From Spirochaetia bacterium UBA5763 (GTDB lineage: Bacteria > Spirochaetota > UBA4802 > UBA5550): a DNA stretch of 64,000 nt. A program made the position numbers and the translations under genes. The stretch spans positions 69,238 through 133,237 of the forward strand of contig DIEX01000015.1 in NCBI GenBank assembly GCA_002418835.1, written 5' to 3'. This document shows positions 17,218-26,497 of this stretch, in pieces (within the stretch, counting starts at the first letter, position 1; every line of letters starts with the position of its first letter). The notes under the pieces are model-generated. The model was not told where the DNA came from. It did no database searches and worked only from the letters and a program-made list of their open reading frames with translations.

Positions 17218-18515
17218 GCAGGGAACCGTCGCTGTTCAGCCAGGGTGAGTCTATCACCCCTCTTGCCGAGAGGTGCAGGCCTTCGTCAATTGATGAATAT
17301 ATCGGGCAGGAGCATATAACAGGTAAAGGGAAGATCATCCGGAGCGCCATTGACTCCCGTAAAGCTTTCTCCATGATACTCTGGGGTGACCCCGGCACAG
17401 GTAAGACTACACTTGCCGGGATTATAGCAGAGGCCTGCGGAATGGAGTGGCATTATCTCAGCGCTGTCTCTTCCGGTGTTGCGGATGTAAGGAAAGTAAT
17501 AGCAGAAGGGGAGAGGAACAGACGCGCTGGGAGACAGACTCTCCTGTTCCTCGATGAGATTCACAGGTTTAATAAGGCTCAGCAGGACGCAGTGCTTGGT
17601 GCTGTGGAGTCCGGTGATATGGTGCTTATAGGAGCAACTACAGAGAATCCGTCATTCAGCGTAATCTCTCCGCTACTTTCACGTGCCCGTGTGATTAAAC
17701 TGAAAAAGCTTGGCGATGAGGATCTCTCGCGGATTCTCGAAAACGCGATTAAAAACGACAGGATATTGAAAGATGGGGATATCCGTTTTGAGGATGGAGT
17801 CAGGGAAAACCTGGTTAAGCTGGGCAATGGAGACGCCCGCAGAATGCTCAATGTTCTGGAAGTCTCATTCATGCTTTCAGGCGACGGACTTATCACAGCG
17901 GAACGTGTGAAAGAGGCCTTCGAGAATACCATGATTTATTACGACAGGAAGGGGGACAGGCATTACGATACGATCTCTGCGTTTATTAAATCTTTGCGCG
18001 GCTCTGACCCCGATGCAGCAGTGTACTATCTGGCAAAGATGATTCTTGCAGGTGAGGACCCGGAGTTTATGGCGCGCAGAATGGTGATTATGGCCTCAGA
18101 GGATATAGGGAACGCGTCACCTGCCGCGCTTAATCTTGCAGTGTCAACATTGATGGCTGTTAAAAATATCGGCATGCCTGAGTCGGAGATTATCCTGTCG
18201 CAATGTGCTGTTTTCCTCGCGTCAGCTCCTAAAAGCAATGCATCATATATGGCGATAAACCAGGCCAAAGCTGCGGCTCAGTCCGGTGATTACGAAGTGC
18301 CAATGCATATAAGGAATGCGCCCACCAGTCTTATGAAAAGTATGGGGTACCATAAGGGGTACAGGTATCCTCATGATTATGAGGAGAATTTTGTAAAAGA
18401 GGAGTACCTCCCTGAAGAGATAAAAAGTTCCCGGTTCTACAATCCTACAGAAAACGGCGGAGAAAAAGCAATCCGTGACAGGCTTGCCCGGCTCTGGCCG
18501 GAGAAATACAGGTAA
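17211..18515 (+). CDS. rarA: replication-associated recombination protein A (MgsA/RarA AAA+ ATPase)
   Basis: A 434-residue clamp-loader-like AAA+ ATPase acting at stalled replication forks. Walker A is GDPGTGKTT, Walker B LLFLDEIHRF, and the sensor region includes IGATTENPSFS. The C-terminal half carries the RarA/WRNIP1 signature (RMVIMASEDIGNASP, later QAKAAAQSGDYEVP and NAPTSLMKSMGY) and ends at WPEKYR as in the family. Length is normal. Its ATG lies inside the end of the CreD-like gene, overlapping it by seven bases. Confidence 0.95.
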   Translation: MVGREPSLFSQGESITPLAERCRPSSIDEYIGQEHITGKGKIIRSAIDSRKAFSMILWGDPGTGKTTLAGIIAEACGMEWHYLSAVSSGVADVRKVIAEGERNRRAGRQTLLFLDEIHRFNKAQQDAVLGAVESGDMVLIGATTENPSFSVISPLLSRARVIKLKKLGDEDLSRILENAIKNDRILKDGDIRFEDGVRENLVKLGNGDARRMLNVLEVSFMLSGDGLITAERVKEAFENTMIYYDRKGDRHYDTISAFIKSLRGSDPDAAVYYLAKMILAGEDPEFMARRMVIMASEDIGNASPAALNLAVSTLMAVKNIGMPESEIILSQCAVFLASAPKSNASYMAINQAKAAAQSGDYEVPMHIRNAPTSLMKSMGYHKGYRYPHDYEENFVKEEYLPEEIKSSRFYNPTENGGEKAIRDRLARLWPEKYR

Positions 18516-18534
18516 TATAATGTAAACTTCCTGC

Positions 18535-18566
18535 TTGACAAAAAGTAATAAAATGGTTTCTATATT
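18535..18566 (+). promoter_or_regulatory. weak candidate promoter of the first nucleotidyltransferase/HEPN pair
   Basis: TTGACA at 18535-18540 is followed by TATATT at 18561-18566. The 20-base spacing is long, so this is tentative. The gene that follows has no recognisable Shine-Dalgarno site. Confidence 0.3.
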
Positions 18567-18580
18567 TATGGTATAAATGT

Positions 18581-18910
18581 ATGAATTATCAGGAACTGCT
18601 AAATCTGATTTCTGTTCGGCTTAATTCGCTTAAACCATATAAAGCGATTCTGTTCGGTTCTGCTGCTTATGGTAAACCTGAGGCCAGCAGTGATATAGAT
18701 ATTGTTGTTGTACTGAACAAAAATGGTTTTCCCGCGGATTATAATGAAAAAATGAATAATCATCGTCTTGTGCGTAAGCTTCTACGTGATATTAACCAGG
18801 AAGTTGCTCTTGATATTATTGTTTTTACTATAGATGAATGGGAATCTTTTGTTAAAACCGGCAGTTATTTTTCACGTATTGTTGTTGAAAAAGGGAAGGC
18901 TATTGCTTGA
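18581..18910 (+). CDS. MNT-type minimal nucleotidyltransferase (putative antitoxin of a HEPN/MNT pair)
   Basis: A 109-residue protein of the DNA polymerase beta-like minimal nucleotidyltransferase family. The motif GSAAYGKPEASSDIDIVV gives the Gly-Ser and the Asp-x-Asp metal ligands; a third carboxylate is likely in VALDIIV. In characterised HEPN/MNT (type VII) modules the nucleotidyltransferase neutralises the HEPN toxin by AMPylation. The downstream HEPN gene overlaps its stop by four bases. The ATG has no clear ribosome site. Confidence 0.85.
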   Translation: MNYQELLNLISVRLNSLKPYKAILFGSAAYGKPEASSDIDIVVVLNKNGFPADYNEKMNNHRLVRKLLRDINQEVALDIIVFTIDEWESFVKTGSYFSRIVVEKGKAIA

Positions 18911-19296
18911 GAGAACATGTCCAGGAATGGATAGATTTTGCCAGAATTGATCTACTTTCTGCTATTAAGCTTGCAGATGATGATAACCTGACAACATCTG
19001 CTGCGTTTCATGCTCACCAGTGTTGTGAAAAAGCATTTAAGGCGTTAATCGAACATTGTGAAAAACCTGTTCCGAAAATCCATGATCTGATAAAATTATA
19101 CAGTGATGTAAAACTTGAATTGGATTTTTTTCCAGATGAGGATATTTTGGATGACTTAAGCAGAATATATATTGATTCACGTTACCCTTCAATGATCGGC
19201 CAGACCCCTTACGGAAAACCTGCCTTGCAGGATGTGAAACGATACATCAATTTTTCTTCAGACATTATAGAAAGGGTGTTACTGATAGTTAGTTAA
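18907..19296 (+). CDS. HEPN domain protein (putative toxin of a HEPN/MNT pair)
   Basis: A 129-residue alpha-helical HEPN protein of the COG2250 type (AAFHAHQCCEKAFKALI, then SRYPSMIG and PYGKP). It starts with TTG inside the stop of the nucleotidyltransferase (TTGA overlap), typical of coupled toxin-antitoxin genes. The R-x4-6-H ribonuclease motif, and the R-x4-H-x-Y form of HepT, are not evident, so RNase activity is uncertain. The pair could be a non-toxic regulatory HEPN/MNT system. Confidence 0.8.
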   Translation: MREHVQEWIDFARIDLLSAIKLADDDNLTTSAAFHAHQCCEKAFKALIEHCEKPVPKIHDLIKLYSDVKLELDFFPDEDILDDLSRIYIDSRYPSMIGQTPYGKPALQDVKRYINFSSDIIERVLLIVS

Positions 19297-19403
19297 TAAA
19301 CTATAAAAATTAGCTCCGGCTATAATCTCCAACTATTCTTAAAAAACACTTGATCACATTTAACCCTCCGCATAATTGGATTAATTTTGCATTTGGAGAT
19401 TTT

Positions 19404-19709
19404 ATGACTGATATAAACGGGCGTCAGAGGAGAAAGCTAAAATCCCTTGCCCATCACCTCAATCCGGTTGTCCAGATAGGGCAGAAGGGGCTTACCGAAG
19501 CCCTTATTAAAGCTGTAGACAAAGCGCTGAGCGATCATGAACTGATTAAAGTTAAATTTGTCGATTTCAAAGACGAAAAGCATGATCTTGCTGAAGAGGT
19601 GGTCGATAAAACCGGATCAGTTCTTGTGGGAATGATCGGCAATATCGCGATTATCTTCAGAGAGAACCCTGAGCTTGAAAAGAGTCAGAGGATTCGACCG
19701 GGTAATTGA
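19404..19709 (+). CDS. yhbY: CRM-domain ribosome assembly RNA-binding protein YhbY
   Basis: A 101-residue protein with the CRM/YhbY RNA-binding domain, associated with pre-50S particles. Family motifs are visible: QRRKLKSLAHHLNPVVQIG, GLTEALIKAVDKAL, HELIKVKF and GNIAIIFR. The open frame extends to 19350, but GGAG lies five bases before the ATG at 19404, which gives the normal family N-terminus. It stands alone between the HEPN/MNT pair and asd. Confidence 0.9.
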   Translation: MTDINGRQRRKLKSLAHHLNPVVQIGQKGLTEALIKAVDKALSDHELIKVKFVDFKDEKHDLAEEVVDKTGSVLVGMIGNIAIIFRENPELEKSQRIRPGN

Positions 19710-19879
19710 TTTTTTTTCATTTCAATATATGGTGGTGTGCCATACCCGCACAATAAGATGTCAGTTAGAGTTAAAACAATTCCGGTTCCGTATGCTTTAA
19801 TAAATTTTTTTTGAAAATAAGTCCTCGTAAACTTTACAGGATTATTTAATTCCATGTCAGATTTCAGGAGATATAAAAA

Positions 19880-20893
19880 ATGAAAAAGTACAACGTAGTA
19901 ATTGTGGGCGCGCTGGGAGCAGTGGGCAATGAGTTCAGAAAAATACTGCTTCAGAGAAAGTTTCCGATAGATAAGATAAAGTTTGTTGATCTCACAGATG
20001 TGGGCACAGAAGTACAGTTCGGTGACATGAAAGTCATTGTTGAAGCCCCTTCAGACGACACATTTAAAGGTTACGATATAGCTCTCTTCTCCGCAGGGGG
20101 AGATGTAAGCCTTGAGATTGCAAAAAAAGCTGCTGCTGACGGCTGCATAGTCATAGATAACAGCTCCGCATGGAGGATGGACCCTGAAGTTCCGCTTGTT
20201 GTTCCGGAAGTTAATCCTGATGATGTTAAATGGCACAAAGGGATTATTGCAAACCCGAACTGTTCAACAATCCAGATGCTCCTCCCACTGAAGCATATAC
20301 ATGACGCAGCAAAAATCAGGCGCGTTGTAGTGAGCACATATCAGGCTGTATCAGGCACAGGGATAAGGGCAATTGAAGAGTGCCGTAACCAGGCTGCGGA
20401 AGCTGCTCAGGGTAAACCTGTTTCAACAGTCAGTGTCTATCCGCACCAGATTGCCTTTAACGCTCTCCCCCATATTGATGTTTTCCTCGATAACGGATAC
20501 ACCAAGGAGGAGATGAAGATGGTGAACGAGACTAAAAAGATCATGGGTGATGACTCAATCAGACTCACTGCAACAACGGTTAGGATCCCTGTAATTTACG
20601 GTCACTCTGAATCAATAAACATTGAGACAGAGAAGAAGCTATCCGCTGCTGATGTCAGGAAGCTCCTCACAGGGAAGCCGGGAATAACAGTAGTAGATAA
20701 TCCGTCGAATAATGAATATCCAATGCCGGTAAACGCGGCAGGTAAGGACGATGTTTTTGTAGGCAGAATCCGTGAAGATGAATCAATGGACAACGGGATC
20801 AATATCTGGGTTGTTTCAGATAATATCAGGAAAGGAGCAGCTTTAAACACAATTCAGATTGCCGAACTCCTCATAGAGAAGGGACTTGTGTAA
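19880..20893 (+). CDS. asd: aspartate-semialdehyde dehydrogenase
   Basis: A 337-residue NADPH-dependent enzyme that makes aspartate semialdehyde from aspartyl phosphate, the branch point for lysine/diaminopimelate, methionine and threonine. An N-terminal Rossmann segment (VVIVGALGAVGNEF) is followed by the catalytic Cys in NPNCSTIQM and the substrate-binding region SGTGIRAIEE. The active-site His lies in TVRIPVIYGHSES. Length is normal. AGGAG lies upstream of the ATG and a strong terminator follows. No lysine riboswitch is recognisable in the leader. Confidence 0.95.
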   Translation: MKKYNVVIVGALGAVGNEFRKILLQRKFPIDKIKFVDLTDVGTEVQFGDMKVIVEAPSDDTFKGYDIALFSAGGDVSLEIAKKAAADGCIVIDNSSAWRMDPEVPLVVPEVNPDDVKWHKGIIANPNCSTIQMLLPLKHIHDAAKIRRVVVSTYQAVSGTGIRAIEECRNQAAEAAQGKPVSTVSVYPHQIAFNALPHIDVFLDNGYTKEEMKMVNETKKIMGDDSIRLTATTVRIPVIYGHSESINIETEKKLSAADVRKLLTGKPGITVVDNPSNNEYPMPVNAAGKDDVFVGRIREDESMDNGINIWVVSDNIRKGAALNTIQIAELLIEKGLV

Positions 20894-20934
20894 TCAGCTT
20901 ATGACATAATCCGGCTGAATTAATTCAGCATTAT

Positions 20935-20994
20935 AACACCCTCTGAGAGGTTATTCCGGTTTTAAACGGCCTCTTTGGAGGGTGTTTTTTATTT
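20935..20994 (+). terminator. intrinsic terminator of asd
   Basis: AACACCCTC and GAGGGTGTT form the outer stem, with an inner GAGAGG/CCTC pairing, followed by a run of six Ts. Confidence 0.85.
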
Positions 20995-21019
20995 TAACAA
21001 TAGGTACAATTTTGTCACT

Positions 21020-21051
21020 ATATATTAAGGCCTTTTTAATCCTTAATATAT
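21020..21051. repeat. perfect 11-bp inverted repeat upstream of the FapA-like gene
   Basis: ATATATTAAGG (21020-21030) and CCTTAATATAT (21041-21051) around ten bases, ending 51 bases before the ATG of the FapA-like gene. It is either an operator or a 5' leader hairpin; no T run follows. Confidence 0.5.
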
Positions 21052-21102
21052 TTGTGTTAATGGCCGAAGTTATATATATTAATGTAATAATGCAGGTCTT
21101 TT

Positions 21103-22827
21103 ATGAAAAAAATTATTTTTTATTTCGATTCATCTGTCCAGGGTATCCTCGCTAAAAAGAAAAATGCGGCGGGTGAGGTTAAGACTGTGCTTTCGTCAAA
21201 ATATAATTTCGTTTCAGAGAATGAAATTGTTGCAAGAGTTGTTGACGTTAAGGATGATGCTGATATCCCCTCTGTCATTGATGCAGGGTATGAATATTAT
21301 AATGTGCAGGATTACAGTTCCATATCGACAGGCAGGGGTATAAGATTTGATGATACTGTAAAAGCATATGTCTCTTCTTATTACGGCTTTGTTATTATAA
21401 AAGATGGTAAAATACAGCTCCTTTCTCCTCTGGCTTATTCAAAAGATAAGATTAATGCTTTTTATTATATATATCCGACAAAATCCGGTGTTTATCCTTC
21501 ATACAGGGAGGTGCATGATATCCTCCATGTTGAGAAAATTGTGTATCCTGTAGCGAGGGACAGATTCGAAAAACAGATTAATGCTGTAAACAAAGAGCAT
21601 CCTCAACTTGCGCGGGTTATAGTTGCTGAAGGTAAAGCTCCGGTAAACGGTTACGATGAATACTACGAGCCCCTGCTCAGTCTTGAGAAAAAAGTGGGTA
21701 AAGTTCTTGCTGATGGAAGGATAGACTACAAAGAGCAGGATTCCATTATACAGGTGCAGAAGAATCAGGAGATACTTCAGAGGATTCCCGAAGTGAAACC
21801 TGAAGACGGTTATGATGTTTTTGGTGAAGTTGTATCTGCGGAGCGGGAAGAGAAAGCCGGTCTTAAGCGTGGAGAGAATATAGTTCAGTCCGGTTTCGAT
21901 GAGTCGATATTTCTTTCAGGGATTGACGGGTGCCTTAATATTTCAAATAACAAGGTCAGCGTGATGCCCGTAGCTGTAATTAAGGGTGACGTTGATCTCG
22001 ATTCCGGTAATATTCAATTCAATGGAACAGTGAGAATCACAGGTTCTGTCAAATCCGGGTTTAAGGTTCAGGCTGACAATGATATTATTGTTGAAGGCGA
22101 TGTTGATAATGCCCAGCTTATTTCCGGTGGAGATATTACTGTGAAGATGGGTGTTGTTGGTAAAGACGGTACAAGGCTTATCGCTAAAGGTGATATATCC
22201 GCAAAGTTTATACAGAATGCTAAGGTTGAAGCTGGTAAAAATGTAATTGTCAGTGACTCCATAATAAACTGTGATATACTATCTTATGATAAAATTGAAG
22301 TGACAGGTAAAAACGGCAAGATAATCGGCGGGAAACTTGTTGCACTCTATGAAATTAAATCCCCTATAGTGGGGACTCAGACAGAAACCGCGACAAGTCT
22401 CACTGTCGGAAGAAATTTTGCAGTTGAAGAGGAACTCAATAAAAAACGGGGAGAAATAAAGATAGCGCGGGATCGAATTGATGAAATTACAACATCTATC
22501 AAGATGCAGTTCGGTGAAGAATTATTTAAAAACCCAAAAGAATATATAAAGATACTCCCTTCTCTGAAAAAACAGACATGTCTTGTCTTACTTAATGATC
22601 TGGGGAAAGCAAATGCAGCCCTGCAGAAGCTTCTTGAGGAATCCTGGGAGGTTGAAGCGAGGCTTAAACTTGAACGTGAGCCTGCTGTTGTGGTTCGCGG
22701 GAGATTGTTCCCCGGCAGTATTGTTAATATTAAAAAAAGTGTCAGAAAGATTGAAACACCTCTTGATAATGTGAAGCTTTACGAGGATCCTGAAGATAAA
22801 AGTGTGAGATTTATCTCCGCTTTATAA
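21103..22827 (+). CDS. FapA/DUF342 family protein
   Basis: A 574-residue protein. An N-terminal domain (to about residue 220) precedes the DUF342/FapA right-handed beta-helix at about 235-430, recognisable from the regular series VIKGDVDLDSGNIQFNG, VRITGSVKSG, IIVEGDVDNAQ and GGDITVKMGV. A C-terminal coiled-coil part (about 445-535) follows. FapA proteins in Vibrio act in flagellar or polar localisation; in other phyla their role is open. There is no flagellar gene in the window. It has its own promoter region carrying an 11-bp dyad, and a weak AGGT ribosome site. Confidence 0.75.
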   Translation: MKKIIFYFDSSVQGILAKKKNAAGEVKTVLSSKYNFVSENEIVARVVDVKDDADIPSVIDAGYEYYNVQDYSSISTGRGIRFDDTVKAYVSSYYGFVIIKDGKIQLLSPLAYSKDKINAFYYIYPTKSGVYPSYREVHDILHVEKIVYPVARDRFEKQINAVNKEHPQLARVIVAEGKAPVNGYDEYYEPLLSLEKKVGKVLADGRIDYKEQDSIIQVQKNQEILQRIPEVKPEDGYDVFGEVVSAEREEKAGLKRGENIVQSGFDESIFLSGIDGCLNISNNKVSVMPVAVIKGDVDLDSGNIQFNGTVRITGSVKSGFKVQADNDIIVEGDVDNAQLISGGDITVKMGVVGKDGTRLIAKGDISAKFIQNAKVEAGKNVIVSDSIINCDILSYDKIEVTGKNGKIIGGKLVALYEIKSPIVGTQTETATSLTVGRNFAVEEELNKKRGEIKIARDRIDEITTSIKMQFGEELFKNPKEYIKILPSLKKQTCLVLLNDLGKANAALQKLLEESWEVEARLKLEREPAVVVRGRLFPGSIVNIKKSVRKIETPLDNVKLYEDPEDKSVRFISAL

Positions 22828-23095
22828 TCTGATTACGTAACATGGAGTTTAATAACGGGTACCCTTTTAAACATTTAAGCTATATCAAGGATTTTCTTAT
22901 CAGTCGCAATATATTTTTCCCTCTGCCGGCATAGAATAATTGACACGCCATTTATAATAACAGATAAGTTATAAGGCCTGTGGGATTATCTTTTATTTGA
23001 TTAAAACAATAGTTTTAATACGGTAAGTGATTCCGGTTTAAAATTCCTTCGCTGTAATGGGCGACAAATAAAAATAAGGATAAAGACTGATTATA

Positions 23096-23935
23096 ATGAA
23101 AAAGCATAGTCTGGGGATTGAAAAAAAGAGAGATTTTATAATGAAGCATAAATCTCTGTCAGAAGAGATGATTAACTTCTATACAAAGCTTTATATCGCG
23201 CAGGAGAAAGCTTATGACGGACTTCCTGAAATAATGGAAGATTGTTTCCCTTTGAATAGTGATAACCCGCCATTCCTCAAAATAGAAAGCATCAGACTTA
23301 GCGGGGAGATTATTTCAACTCTCTCGCTGCTTGTAAATGATATTGCTGAAATAGTGAATAGTGCAAACCCCGGGATGAATTTTAAAAGTATAGCCGAATC
23401 ATTCAGAGGTGTTGCGGAAGAATCGCTGATTAAATTCCTTGAGCATGATTTTGATTATTTCGAGGAGAAAGCTTCTGAGTACCGGCTCGATATTTCCGAG
23501 CTGATATTTATAATACACAATGTTTTTAAGCCTCTTCTGATTAAAGCCAGAGTAAGTTCCGGCGTTTCGGTAAATAAAGAAGACTGGCTTAAGAAGGAAT
23601 GTCCGTTCTGCGGGTATATGCCTGATTTCAGCAAAATTGTTGAATCTAAAGATAATCTGCGTAAGCTGCACTGCTCTCTCTGCGAGGAGGAATGGGAATT
23701 CCCCAGACTTAAATGTCATGCATGTGAAAACAGTGAGCAGGATACCCTGGGCTTCTTTGAATACGAGGATAACCCGGATTACAGGGTTTATTACTGCGAT
23801 AAATGCAGAAGTTATATCAAAAGTGTCAGAATTCCTAAACTGAATGAAGAGTCAGGATACGACCTGACTATTGAAGACATAGCTACAGGTTTTCTCGATT
23901 CAACAATGATAAGTAAAAATTATAACAGAAGTTAG
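23096..23935 (+). CDS. fdhE: formate dehydrogenase accessory protein FdhE
   Basis: A 279-residue FdhE-family protein needed for activity of respiratory formate dehydrogenases. The C-terminal half has four CxxC pairs as in FdhE: CPFC, CSLC (LHCSLCEEEWEFPRLKC), CHAC and CDKC, which bind iron or zinc. The N-terminal half is helical. An alternative start at 23141 has a nearer purine-rich site. A possible promoter (TTGACA at 22940-22945, GATAAG at 22963-22968, 17-base spacing) lies upstream. No formate dehydrogenase subunit is in the window, so the partner is elsewhere. Many such enzymes contain selenocysteine. Confidence 0.85.
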   Translation: MKKHSLGIEKKRDFIMKHKSLSEEMINFYTKLYIAQEKAYDGLPEIMEDCFPLNSDNPPFLKIESIRLSGEIISTLSLLVNDIAEIVNSANPGMNFKSIAESFRGVAEESLIKFLEHDFDYFEEKASEYRLDISELIFIIHNVFKPLLIKARVSSGVSVNKEDWLKKECPFCGYMPDFSKIVESKDNLRKLHCSLCEEEWEFPRLKCHACENSEQDTLGFFEYEDNPDYRVYYCDKCRSYIKSVRIPKLNEESGYDLTIEDIATGFLDSTMISKNYNRS

Positions 23936-24004
23936 TCGCTTTTTTTACGGCTGGCAGAAAGCACCCTATGAGTCTGATATATAAAGAAATGATCTGAATA
24001 ATTC

Positions 24005-24715
24005 ATGGCAGAAGATCTTAACAGTATCTATAAATTATTGCGGAAAGCTTACGGGAAGCAGGGGTGGTGGCCCATAGCCGATCTTTCTGCCGGAAAGAGC
24101 GAATACGGGATTAACGCCCCGAGAAATGAATCGGATATATTTGAAATAGCTATAGGAGCAATTCTTACGCAGAATGTAGCATGGGTGAATGTCGAAAAGG
24201 CACTCCTCTCTCTTAAGAAAAAGAGGCTCCTTGATCCTTCGAAAATGTATAAAGCGAAGCATGATGATATTGCTCAATGCATAGTCCCCTCAGGTTATTA
24301 TAACCAGAAGACCAAAAAGATTAAGAATTTTTTATCGTGGTTTAATAATTACGGATTTTCCTTCGAACCGGTAATGTCTGTTAAAACAGCGGCTCTTCGC
24401 AGGGAACTGCTTGATATTAATGGAATCGGACCTGAAACAGCTGATTCCATTCTTCTTTACGGTCTTCGACGGAAAATATTTGTTGTTGATGCTTATACAA
24501 AGAGAATATATTCCCGTCTTGGTGTTGTAAATATAAATGACAGTTATGAGGTTGTCCGGGATTATTTTCAGAAAGGGACTTCCGGCGGTGTTGCAAAGTA
24601 TAATGAATACCATGCGCTTATAGTTGTGCATGGCAAGGATGTATGTAAAAGCAAACCTTTATGCAGTTCCTGCTGTCTGGGGAGTATATGCCCTTCGTTC
24701 AAAAGTTTTAACTGA
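24005..24715 (+). CDS. endonuclease III-like DNA glycosylase (HhH-GPD, 4Fe-4S), lacking the lyase lysine
   Basis: A 236-residue base-excision repair glycosylase. The helix-hairpin-helix segment is NGIGPETADSILLYG and the catalytic aspartate lies in FVVDAYTKR. The C-terminal cluster ligands are Cys-x6-Cys-x2-Cys-x5-Cys (CKSKPLCSSCCLGSIC region). In Nth the hairpin carries a catalytic Lys at the position occupied here by Glu (GPETAD), so AP-lyase activity is probably absent. This matches the MagIII-like or Nth-related subgroup, suggesting a monofunctional glycosylase, possibly for alkylated purines. The ribosome site is weak. Confidence 0.85.
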   Translation: MAEDLNSIYKLLRKAYGKQGWWPIADLSAGKSEYGINAPRNESDIFEIAIGAILTQNVAWVNVEKALLSLKKKRLLDPSKMYKAKHDDIAQCIVPSGYYNQKTKKIKNFLSWFNNYGFSFEPVMSVKTAALRRELLDINGIGPETADSILLYGLRRKIFVVDAYTKRIYSRLGVVNINDSYEVVRDYFQKGTSGGVAKYNEYHALIVVHGKDVCKSKPLCSSCCLGSICPSFKSFN

Positions 24716-24865
24716 CCGTTACCTTTGTGTATTTTGTTATCATTACTTATAATGCTGATATTGATTTTTTATTAAAACAGGGATATATTTTAATTTTACT
24801 GTTTAATGCTTGAAATCTTTTTAACATTATGCAGTAAATCTAATCAAATTATCTGGAGTTCTTTT

Positions 24866-26497
24866 ATGAAAAACCGTATATATCTTACAGAAATGGATGA
24901 GTGGAAGAGGCTTTCTGATAATTATCAGAAAGTTAAGGATATACATCTCCGTGAACTTTTCGGCAATGATCCGGAGCGCGGAAAGAAAATGATTATTTCT
25001 GATGCGGATATTCTGTTCGATTACTCCAAAAACAGGATTACCAATGATACGGTTGATCTTCTTATTGATCTTGCTGAAAAGTGCGGGCTCGGGGAAGAGA
25101 TTGAAGCGATGTTTACAGGTGAAAAGATTAATGAAACAGAAAACCGGGCTGTACTGCATACAGCTTTGAGGAATAGAAGCGGGAAACCTGTTTATGCTGA
25201 CGGAAAAGATGTAATGCCTGATGTTGAGCGTGTGCTTGAAAAAATGAGAATTACATCAGAGAGGATAAGAGGATTTAACTGGATAGGCTATTCCGGAAAA
25301 CCGGTAAAAAATATAATAAACATAGGGATTGGCGGTTCAGACCTTGGGCCTGTCATGGTGTGTGAGGCGCTGAAGTATTATTCGCAGCGTGATATAAACG
25401 TAAAGTTTGTTTCCAATGTTGACGGTTCTCATATGATTGAGACTCTCAAAGGTGTTAACGCGGAAGAAACACTTTTCATAGTAGCGTCTAAGACTTTTAC
25501 CACGCAGGAGACAATGACCAATGCTAAAACCGCACGCAAGTGGCTCGTTGATAAAGCGGGAGATGAAAAAGCTGTTGCAAAACATTTCCTTGCCCTTTCA
25601 ACTAACAGGAGCGAGGTGGAGAAATTCGGTATTGACATTGATAATATGTTTGAGTTCTGGGACTGGGTAGGGGGGAGATATTCTCTCACCTCGGCAATCG
25701 GCCTCTCAATAATGATATCAATCGGATATGATAATTTCATTAAGCTGCTTGATGGCTTCCATTCAATGGATGTTCATTTCAGGACAAAAACTTTCCGGGA
25801 AAATATACCTGTTATGATGGCCCTGCTGGGTATCTGGTATAATAATTTCTTTAATGCAGTGACTTACGCTATACTCCCGTATGAACAGTATCTGCACAGG
25901 TTTGCCGCATACCTGCAGCAGGGGGATATGGAATCTAACGGCAAATCTGCCACAAGGGACGGAAAAAAAATAACTTATAACACAGGCCCTGTTATATGGG
26001 GTGAGCCTGGAACAAACGGCCAGCATGCTTTCTATCAGCTTATACACCAGGGGACTCAACTGATACCTGCTGATCTTATCGGATATATTAAAGCCCTTAA
26101 CAGTGATACAGACCATCATGATATCCTTCTTTCGAACATGATTGCCCAGGCTGAAGCTTTTGCCTTTGGCAAAACCTCTGAAGAGGTAAAATCTGACGGT
26201 GTACCGGATAATCTTGTCCCCTTCAAAACCTTCGATGGAAACAGGCCGGTTAACTCTATCCTTATAGAAAAGCTGACTCCGGAATCTCTTGGAAGATTGA
26301 TAGCTATGTATGAACATAAAATTTTTGTGCAGGGGATTATCTGGAATATCTATTCTTTTGACCAGTGGGGAGTTGAGCTTGGAAAAGTCCTTGCAGGCAG
26401 AATTCAGAAGGAGTTTGCCTCCGGTGAAATTTCACCTCTACACGATTCATCAACGATAAACCTGATTAATTATTACCGGAGCAGAAAGAGTGAATAA
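24866..26497 (+). CDS. pgi: glucose-6-phosphate isomerase
   Basis: A 543-residue phosphoglucose isomerase interconverting glucose 6-phosphate and fructose 6-phosphate. Motifs include the phosphate-binding [10 protein letters not shown] and SKTFTTQET, the catalytic Glu in [19 protein letters not shown] and [10 protein letters not shown] regions, the ring-opening His in [11 protein letters not shown] and Lys in [12 protein letters not shown]. Length fits the long bacterial/eukaryotic form. The frame opens at 24806, but GGAG lies seven bases before the ATG at 24866. Its last eight bases overlap the next gene. Confidence 0.95.
   Translation: MKNRIYLTEMDEWKRLSDNYQKVKDIHLRELFGNDPERGKKMIISDADILFDYSKNRITNDTVDLLIDLAEKCGLGEEIEAMFTGEKINETENRAVLHTALRNRSGKPVYADGKDVMPDVERVLEKMRITSERIRGFNWIGYSGKPVKNIINIGIGGSDLGPVMVCEALKYYSQRDINVKFVSNVDGSHMIETLKGVNAEETLFIVASKTFTTQETMTNAKTARKWLVDKAGDEKAVAKHFLALSTNRSEVEKFGIDIDNMFEFWDWVGGRYSLTSAIGLSIMISIGYDNFIKLLDGFHSMDVHFRTKTFRENIPVMMALLGIWYNNFFNAVTYAILPYEQYLHRFAAYLQQGDMESNGKSATRDGKKITYNTGPVIWGEPGTNGQHAFYQLIHQGTQLIPADLIGYIKALNSDTDHHDILLSNMIAQAEAFAFGKTSEEVKSDGVPDNLVPFKTFDGNRPVNSILIEKLTPESLGRLIAMYEHKIFVQGIIWNIYSFDQWGVELGKVLAGRIQKEFASGEISPLHDSSTINLINYYRSRKSE

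Noticed and set aside
19710..19879. Lysine riboswitch before asd
   Set aside because: The leader is short and lacks the conserved L-box elements.
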